NCBI GenBank assembly: GCA_012295275.1
Contig: CM022665.1
Location: 3,826,667-3,841,666 of the forward strand
DNA from: Chrysomallon squamiferum
Taxonomy: Eukaryota; Mollusca; Gastropoda; Neomphalida; Peltospiridae
DNA: 15,000 bases
Direction: 5' to 3'
This document shows, in pieces, positions 1 through 12,462 of the stretch. Each line of letters opens with the position of its first letter. Position 1 is the first letter of the stretch. A program made the position numbers and the translations under genes. The notes under the pieces were generated by a model that ran no database searches, was not told the origin of the DNA, and was given only the letters and a program-made list of their open reading frames with translations.

Positions 1-3918
<3,918 letters not shown>

Positions 3919-4768
3919 TATTAACTTGCAAATAATAATCAACGACGACCCTGTGTTTCAAGATGAATTAAATAAAGTTGATGACATGAAAATGAAAATA
4001 AAAGAAAAGAAAAGGAAAGAAAAGAAAAGAAAAGAAAAATAAATAAAAATAAATAAAAAAATAAATAAATAAATAAGACGCTGCCTTTACGTAATGTTTG
4101 ACGTGTTGTTGTGCAGAAATTGACGTCATCGGTAACAGATACTGCTAATAATGTGTGTTACGAACAACAAAAACAATAACAACAAAAACCTTTCTTTATA
4201 TTAAAACTGCTTAAATGATATATTCGAAAAAGAGCGAAACACCTCCAACATATACTTACCGTAATCACCCTGAAGACATTTTTATTTAAATGTGCCTGCG
4301 TACGCATATTATTCTTTTCTTTTTCTTTCCTCCTTCTTCTTGTTCTTTATTATTTTTTTTATTTATTTTTTTTTTAAACTTATTTATTTATTTATTTTTT
4401 TTTATATAGAAAGAAAAAAGAAAAGAAAAAACAAAAAAACGAAAAAAAACGCTTTCAAATTCATATATATCTTCTTCTTGGTCGTCGAACACTGAGACTA
4501 AATACGTATTAAATACTCTCGTTCAGAAGACCAGCGTCAGTAATGGGAGTAAAAACAACTGAAATGAACGCATGAAGATTAATTACTATTAGTTTGTGTC
4601 GTAAAGAATTTAATATGGTGCGTTCGTTTTAAGTCGTCATTTGAGTGGATCATAGTCCAGATGATACCAGAAAGTTACTTTGTACACGATCTGACATCCG
4701 CACATTTCAGTCCATGTTCATTGTCTTTCGTCATATCCTACGTACATTTATTTTCATCGGAAATGGTG

Positions 4769-4796
4769 TGTCTGTCTGTCTGTCTGTCAGTCTGTC

Positions 4797-4864
<68 letters not shown>

Positions 4865-4890
4865 CGTGTGTGTGCGTGCGTGCGTGTGTG
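4769..4890. repeat. Compound microsatellite (TCTG)n-(TC)n-(TG)n
   Basis: TCTG units to 4800, then TC to 4851, then TG with TGCG interruptions to 4890. Intergenic between genes B and A. Confidence 0.95.
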
Positions 4891-6051
4891 ATAATTAGAT
4901 TCCCTGCATTTTATTTCAAATTTCCATTTTGTACTCAGTTACTTTTCTCCATTCACTGATCATTTCAAGATTTTACGTAACAATGAATATGTTATGATTT
5001 CATTAAATCCATCAAAGCCTTAAAATAACATAAACAAAATATGAAGAGTATTTTTGAGTACAATTGATTTTATGGCAGTATTTTCGGAGAATGATGATCA
5101 ACTGTTGACCATGAACAGTTAAGTAAACAGTTAATGTGGATGCATATTATGTCCGTATTTGGCTGCCTTATCATGAAATATACCAAAACTAATTATATAC
5201 CATCAGCGTGTTAGGTAATAGTCGAAGGAATAACGATGCTGGAATGAACAGCCTTCGATTCCTTTCGTAACTTATGATGTAGCAAAATACAACAATAAAA
5301 AATAAAGTACAACAAAAGCGTAAATGTAATGGATAACGAACATTTATTAATAACAATCTTAAGTCGAAAAATATAGATTATAAAAATAATAATAATAACA
5401 AATCTATATCCTTATCTGTATATTAAACAAACAAAACAAAATAAAATAATAGAAAATGTATGAATATGTCTGTACAAAAGGAATTGATCGTATATAACTA
5501 GAACAATAACTACATACATATATATGTACTAAATCAGATGGTGAAATGTGTTTTCTTCATTCAAGTTCTGATTACATTGACGTAAAAAGTCGCTGTTACC
5601 TTGTTTGTCTGGTCAGAACCTGTAAGCTTTAATATTTTTTTTTTTTTTTTTTTTATAATTACTGTCATCCGAGTTCATTTATCTGAGATGACGTCTTCGT
5701 ATGTTATTGTTTATACGAAGACTGGATAGAAGAACTGATCTTTCGCGTTTTCTTATAATTACTTTGAATGTGTGTTTCTCGTATTATTTCTGTGGTGTGT
5801 GGGTGGAAGTGCGAGGGTGTGGGTGAAAAGCCTTCTGGGCATATTTTTACATGGTTTTTGCAGAATCTAGTACGGGTCTCACAAACATACAGACAAACAA
5901 AGCAATAGAGAATATTCATACCTAAATGCAAAGTGCCAGGTTTCCCACAAAAATAGATTCACGCAGAAATGACGACAGACAAATAGAACGGCGTGCTTCG
6001 AGGGAAGCGAAGATTACTCTCGGTTATTGAACAATTTTTAATCATTGATGT

Positions 6052-6125
6052 TGTTTTGATGGACGCGTGGTAAGGTCGTTCGCCTTCGGATTGCGGGCGA
6101 ATAGGTTCGAGTCTCGTTAGCGGTA
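6052..6125 (+). mobile_element. tRNA-derived SINE fragment (RNA polymerase III promoter remnant)
   Basis: An A-box-like TGGACGCGTGG (6060-6070) and a B-box-like GGTTCGAGTCT (6104-6114) sit 33 bases apart, the spacing in a tRNA. TCGCC and GGCGA between them can pair as an anticodon stem, but around an oversized loop, so it is not an intact tRNA gene. Edges are approximate; a tail with simple T/GT repeats follows near 6160-6180. Confidence 0.6.
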
Positions 6126-6344
6126 TTTGACGTTCTCGAAGTCATGATTCGATATCTTTCTCTTTTTTTTGTGTGTCAGTGTGTTCGCGAATATTGTCTG
6201 TGTGCAGAAACTAATCAGACAAAAAAAAATAAAATAAAATAAAAATACACACACACCAGAGAATGCATACATGCATATTTATTTATAAAGACACACACTC
6301 ACATTCATATTTCAATTGGCATATACTGACTTATTAATACTGTT

Positions 6345-6387
<43 letters not shown>

Positions 6388-6699
6388 TTACTGCTGATAT
6401 CTAGTAATGTACATTAAGTAATTAATTATACATAGTAAATAAAAATCAGTTAATAACCGCAAGTACAATAGCGTTCTGAAGGATATAAGAGTCTGTACAA
6501 CACTGACAAATTCACCAATATTATTAAAAGCAAAACAAACCGGGATAAATAATTAAAAGAAACTGTCTCTGCCCATAAAACGGGCATATTGCTGATCGAG
6601 TTAATAAGTAAATAAATAAATAATTAGCCAAACAAAGAAACAAACCAACAATTTGAACATAAAATGTGCAGTAAAAACGAGAAGCGAAACATAAAATTA

Positions 6700-6895
6700 C
6701 AAATAAAATAAAATTAAAATTAAAATTAAAATTAAAATTAAAATTAAATTTAAATTTAAAATAAAAATTAAATTTAAAATTAAATTTAAAATTTAATTAA
6801 TTAATTAATTAAATAAAAAATAAAAATTAAAAAAAATTAAACAAAATAAAACAAAATAAAACAAAACAAAATAAAAAGTTAAAAAAAAAAAAAAA
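6700..6895. repeat. (AATTAAA)n / (AAATT)n and (AACAAAATA)n low-complexity tract
   Basis: Pure A/T repeats with a TTAATTAATTAATTAA core near 6795, then ACAAAATAAA units and poly(A) to 6895. This directly follows the gene A stop codon in transcription direction, so it probably lies in or near its 3' UTR. Confidence 0.85.
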
Positions 6896-6907
6896 ATCTG
6901 CTCTCGG

Positions 6908-7545
6908 TTACTTCTTGATAATTTTGGCGTATAGATCGTCCATATTCAGCACATCGTCGAGAATCTGAGTCGCTTCTAAACCTTCCTCCACAGACCTGCT
7001 CAGCCGCGACTTTCCTTTCGTTTCTTCAGAGCCCAGTTTCGAATCCTTCTCTGTCGTGGTTTCGTCGTTATTTGCAAACGAATAAATTCCACTCAGAACC
7101 GACTGATCGTTCAGAACCCACTTGTTTTTGGACAAGTGATTGTACGTTTCGTCTGAAACCGGAGTGTGAAGCAAGTCGGAAGTGTGGTCGTAGTCGCCCG
7201 AATGTGACCTATTCGCAATGTGATTGTATACACAACCGCTGCTCTGGATGTCTGCATTGCAAACCAGAGTCGCATAGTCGTAACCAGAGGAATTGCTCAG
7301 CGCTTTACTTCGGTTTTGATGAAAATGGCCGTCGAAGGAAGACTTGCTTTTCACATCATCGTAAGATGATTCTCGGCTCTGGCAAGGCGGGAACTAAGAA
7401 CTGTTTCAGTATCTTGTCGTCCCCAGTGCGTTCGTCGTCAGTAGCATAGAGTGAGTTTTTGTGTTCAAAAAAAACGTCGACATTCGTTGTGGAGCCTTTC
7501 GAAATCGTAGGCAGCGCTTTAGTTCTGTATGTTGGTCGACGATTT
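6908..7545 (-). CDS. Gene A last exon: tyrosine-rich cytoplasmic tail, with a frame discontinuity
   Basis: With the acceptor CATTTCAG above 7545, phase 2 entry gives RNRRPTYRTKALPTISKG and stays open for 62 codons, then stops at TGA 7358-7356. The following frame, one base later, is open from about 7395 to TAA 6910-6908 and carries SSYDDV, YDYATL, VYNHI, TYNHL and LYAKI. An internal acceptor ending CCAGAG above 7376 would join exon 7 straight into that frame (KRKSRESSYDDV). So either the 5' part is an alternative short-tail isoform, or the two parts are one tail broken by a surplus base between about 7359 and 7395. Base composition of both parts is coding-like against the AT-rich introns. Confidence 0.75.
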
Positions 7546-7620
7546 CTGAAATGCAGTGATAATAACAATAATAACAAAACAATAACAATATTATGGTTTT
7601 TAAAAAAAAAATACTGTATC

Positions 7621-7659
<39 letters not shown>

Positions 7660-10600
7660 TTAATAGTTACGAAACTTAATTTGATTCGTAAATTTATTAT
7701 TTTTTGAAAAACCCACAAATCTCATCCACAGAACATTTCTTCTTTACTGTTTTTCAATGAACTCTCAGTTTTTCTAACTCTCTTATTTACCTTTTCCGTT
7801 TATGACAGTAGATGAAGGCGATTGTCAGCACCACAATCAGTAAGACTCCTCCAATTGCACTCAGCGAAATCACTGGAACTGAAAGCAAAACCAAATTTTT
7901 ACATTTATTTAAGTCGCTGAGAGAAAAAAAGTAAAATAAAAGAAGGAAATAAAAAAAAAAAATAAATAAAAGAAAAAAAAAAAAAATGAAAGAAAAGAAA
8001 AAAAAAGAAAAAAATGAAAATGAAAATGATAACAGTTTGGTCTGTTCCTGTCTGTGTGTACATTTGTCTGTTTGCTGTTTTATCAGATTCATGCAGCGAG
8101 GATTGAAACATGCTCCTAATTGTTACATCACTGGAATGGCGGCTTTGATGTAACTTGGCAGGTACGTGAGGGGAAACAATTGTTAAATTTAAAAAAAAAA
8201 AGCTTTTAAAATGCTGTTTCACAGATATTCATTATTTTACTCACTGGGTGTATGTCAGCAACGTACATAAAACAATATGTATTAATTTTTCTTTATCAAA
8301 TTTTGCATGTACAAAGATGGGCAACTGACGTCCCAAATCCGAGCAAAAGAGCGGGGAAGAAATTAGAGTTTTTAACTTTGTGGGCAAACCATCTTCTCTT
8401 TAACCAAAAAGACCCTTTAGAACTATGTTGTTACTGGTCATATAACTGTATATGTGCAGTGCTGATGTATGATACGTAACATACAGGATGAATAAATATA
8501 ATTATGCAGTTTAGCGAAGACGGTGAAAAACGTTTAGTTTTTGATAAATTAATCGTTGACAACTGGCTGGAACGCGAGGATTGAGAAGGATTGATCACGC
8601 GACCATTCATTCCTCACCCTCACACGTAAAAACGTGATTTTTGCGTTATATGTGTTGGTTACTTACTCAAGGCTGCTTTGCTCATCTTAGAAAACGGTTG
8701 TTTAGTATCTGATTCTGTGGTTTTCCCACCTGTAGAAAGAATTAATACAAAATAAAGAAATAAAAGTTAGAGTATATATATATATATATATATCAAACAA
8801 ACTTCTTAGATACAAAAAATTTACATCAGGCAACATTTGTTAGAAAAGTATTGATCACTTAGATATCAAATTATATAAAAAGATAGATAGATAGATAGAT
8901 AGATGGATAGACAGATAAACAGATAGATAGATAGATAGTAGTAGCAGTAAATAGTATTATATTTGTTGGTTACTTACTCAACACTGCTTTGCTTATCTCA
9001 GAAGACGGTTGTTTAATTATTACGCCATTATTTAGGTTTGTATCTGATTCTGTGGTTTTCCCATCTGTAGAAAATATATACATACATACGTATATATATA
9101 TATATATGAATATATCAAACAAATTTCTTAGCTAAAAAAATTTACATCAGGCAACATTTGTTAGAAAAGTATTGATCACTTAGATATCAAATTATATAGA
9201 AAGATAGATAGATAGATAGACAGATATATAGATAGTAGTAGTAGTAGAAGTAGTAGTAGTAGTGATAGTAGTCGTAAAAAGTAGTAGTAATAATAAACAG
9301 CAGTAAAGATAATTTCTTAATAACAAACGAAAATCTCAAGCATATATTGATAATTAGCTTAAAATAATAATAATAACAATTAGCTTAAAATAATAATAAT
9401 AATAATAATCTATAGTCCTTGAATGATATGTAAAGTTAATCGCGAACTGTTAAATAGATCATATATCAGAAAGAAGATCACTGATTTAAGAGTTAATCTA
9501 TTTATAGACAGCCTTGCCCTTTTCTTGTGTGTGTTTGTATCCATTAAAAAATAAAAAATAAATAATCCCACTAAAAATGTAGTACCAACTCTTTGTTATG
9601 TACAGAAATATATAATATACACATAACACAGAAAACACATATGTTCAAATTTTTTTTTTTTTATCAAAATTTTATATATTTTGGGTTACCAAATCTACAC
9701 TGTAACGAAGCATTTGTGGAACTGTTAATTAAAATATAAACCTTCCGTTACTGGACGTATGGGAACTGTTCTCGAGAATGACGTTGTAGTCGCTGACGTT
9801 GAAGTCACTGACGTTGAAGTCACCGATGCTGCTGTCGGACAGTCAGGAATATTGACATCCTTCCCACAATCCACTGTAACCTCGCTTTGTTTGTTATCTG
9901 AAAAGAAATCTGTTTTAGTTTTGGTGGTGTTATAATTATATTTCAGCTCCTCTTTTATTACCTAAGTAGTCTTGTTAAACGTATCCAAGGCCAACAATTG
10001 AGAAACAACGACTCAAAGTGACTTATCGAACTCGCAACACACCACGAAACCGCTGGTATAATTAAATTAACTTTTGTATTTAAATATTCTCGTATGACGT
10101 AGACTACGACCCGTGTTGTAACTAAAGTTTATTTCGGGCAGAAAATCTGTTTAGATGGTAGATAACCAGCTTAACGTTTTTATCGTACGTCTACACAAAA
10201 CTGATTTCATTTTATTGTTTTCAACCATTTAAGTGAAATAAAACAAAAAAAGACGATGTCTTCTTCTTCGTTTTTTGGTTTTTTGTTTTTGTTTTACCTC
10301 ATCTTTATTATTTACTTTTTTTTTTTTATTCCACTTCCCCATTACTTATAGCTAATGTCTTTTTCTTGAGGCTCAGTTTCCATTGCCTGTGTCATGATTT
10401 CTCGCATATGTCGTGATGCATATATTGATTCGGTATGAAATTCGAATTTTGCAATTAAGTGCGGGAGTGTGATATTAAAGATTTTATCCCAGATTAAGTC
10501 GGATCAGACTGATTACGTGGATAATGAGAGAATGAACGGTGAAGGTTAGCGGTTGTACAAATATCAATATATTTTAACATCATCTCCGTCGTTTTTGTAC

Positions 10601-10899
10601 GTTAACATGTTATTAGATATCTATGTGCTTGTTTGTTGTATAACTACGATACGAGTGAGGAAACCTTTACAACCCTTTTATCAGTCAGCAACAAGTGATT
10701 ATTTCGTGCACCTTCCCGTAATTAGGAAAGCATATAGAATCACTTTTTATATGTCAGTCTGAAAATAAATTTAAAAAAAGAAGAACAAAAAAAAAAAGAA
10801 AGATTATACTATTTCCAGTAAAAATAATAATGATGATTATAATAATAATAATAGTAATAACAACAACAATAATGATAAAGATAATGATAATTTATTGAC

Positions 10900-10930
<31 letters not shown>

Positions 10931-12430
10931 TAATGACAATAACAGTCATAATGATGATAATGATGATGATAACTTTGATAATAATAATAATAGTAATAAT
11001 GATAATAATAGTAATAATAACTGATATTCAACTTCATTTATAGCTTATAAAGATTTCTTTTTATAACAGATTTTTTAAAGTAATTTTGTGAATATTACGA
11101 AGTCTGTGGATAATAAGCCATTTGAAAATTATAACATACCATTATCTTGGCAGCTCAGTTTGGGATTTTGTAATTTCAGATAAGGGATTATCAGTCTCTG
11201 TTTTCATTCAGATTAGGATAATGAATCTAGTTACATTATTAATAGATGTTAGTTCTCTAATGCGATTAATCTTTCATGCAATATTTAAAACCGTTCTTTC
11301 CTTTGGGAGATAAAAGTTTATTTATTGTTATAATTACACAGGTTCCTATGTTCTTCTGCTGGTTTATTTATTTCCATCTTACCGAGTACTATCTGGAACG
11401 GGAAATTAGCTAATGATACACAGAGAATGCTGATTATAGGTAATATAAGTATAATAATAAAAATAAAAATAGAGGAAGGTAATTTCTGAGTTCAGTGTTT
11501 TAACGTACCTCTCATTTCTAGCCAAAGTTTTTCTTTTTCTGATCTCAGATTGGCTGTAATTATAACTTACCGAGTACTGGCTGGAACGGGAAGTTAGCTA
11601 ATAATACAAAGAGAATACTGATTATAGATAATGTAAGTGTTAGCTGAAGAAGAAAAAAAGAGAGAGAGAAAGAAAGGAAGCGTTATTTTAGTTCAGTGTT
11701 TTCACGTACCTCTCATTTCTAGCCAAAGTTTTTCTTTTTCTGATCTCAGATTGGCTGTCAGAGTAATGTGAACGTAATTACGTGCACTGGAAAATATTGG
11801 TTGAGAGAACATGCGATGATCAACACAAGAGTTTGTTGTGAAAGTCTTTACTCCATCAGAAATGTTCAGAGAGCAGCTGCTGCCGTTGAGGATGACGTCG
11901 GCTACAGACACGAGAAGAGTGGACGTGCAGTCTGTTGTGTGAACTACACAGTGTGAACTGACAAGACCGATAATTCCATGGAGTAACAGATGTGGATTTC
12001 TTGAAGAAAGTGTTTTGTTTTCTGCGAAGTTCATTATATTGCTCACTGAAAAAAAAAAAAATAAAATAAAAAAATAAAAAAAAAATAAATAAAAATAAAA
12101 TAAAAAATAATAAAAAAGCATTAATATACTATATAAATAAACGTTAACAATACCCCCATTACTTTCAAATGTCAACAATTATTAACAGTTTCCATTATAT
12201 TTCTATTCTACACTCAAGGAATAACTAATGTTATTGTTTGTTAAGTCTGAGAAAGTCTGAAAATGATCAGTGTACAATGAGATGCAATACAGTAAGTGAA
12301 CAACCAGTTCATCTATTTGTGTTTTTAAAAATCTAAAAGCATCCTTTTTGGGACAAAAGATAAACTTTAAAGATATATATTTCAAATAAAAAAAAAAATA
12401 GGAAAAAAAGCTGGAGAAGGAGAAGGAACT

Positions 12431-12462
<32 letters not shown>

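Larger units (their letters stand above)
3919..6907. other. Intergenic region between gene B and gene A
   Basis: About 3 kb of AT-rich DNA containing AAGAAAAG and AAATAAAT simple repeats (3990-4075), a T/A-rich block (4310-4460), the compound microsatellite at 4769-4890, a T-run at 5635-5654, the SINE fragment at 6052-6125 and a T-run at 6350-6381. It must hold the gene B promoter (above 3918) and the gene A 3' UTR (below 6908), but I see no decisive TATA box or a single clear polyadenylation signal. A minus-strand frame at 5704-5931 has no splice or domain support. Confidence 0.7.
8645..9235. repeat. Tandem duplication (about 310-320 bp unit) containing stalk exons 5 and 6 of gene A
   Basis: The intron segment TTTACATCAGGCAACATTTG at about 8820 recurs at about 9141, followed by the same TTGATCACTTAGATATC and GATA tract. 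The exons and the TTGGTTACTTACTCAA donor region are also repeated. High identity in intron sequence indicates a recent event. Confidence 0.9.
11375..11765. repeat. Tandem duplication (about 190-200 bp unit) in exon 3/intron 3 of gene A
   Basis: The block around 11380-11556 recurs around 11569-11759. It shares ACCGAGTACT, TGGAACGGGAA, TTAGCTAAT and the run from CGTACCTCTCATTTCTAGCC through GATTGGCTGT. The exon part is unchanged, while the intron part has substitutions and small indels. Confidence 0.85.

Noticed and set aside
4645-4959. Plus-strand frames rich in Ser-Leu-Val-Cys
   Set aside because: They read through the compound TCTG/TC/TG microsatellite.
5704-5931. Minus-strand frame of 75 codons in the intergenic region
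   Set aside because: No recognisable domain, no consistent splice partners in phase with gene A or B, and Thr/His-rich composition from a GTGTG-type tract.
6052-6125. Functional tRNA gene
   Set aside because: The anticodon loop is too large and the arms pair poorly; a SINE remnant explains the A and B boxes better.
7072-7449. Plus-strand frame opposite the gene A tail
   Set aside because: It is the antisense shadow of the cytoplasmic-tail exon; the minus strand has the splice sites, frame continuity and motifs.
8122-8154. 9-base hairpin as a regulatory RNA or terminator
   Set aside because: Short stem in an intron with no further structural or conservation support; noted only within the intron entry.
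10837-11037. Minus-strand poly-Tyr/Ile/Leu frame
   Set aside because: Product of the AAT/GAT trinucleotide array in intron 3.
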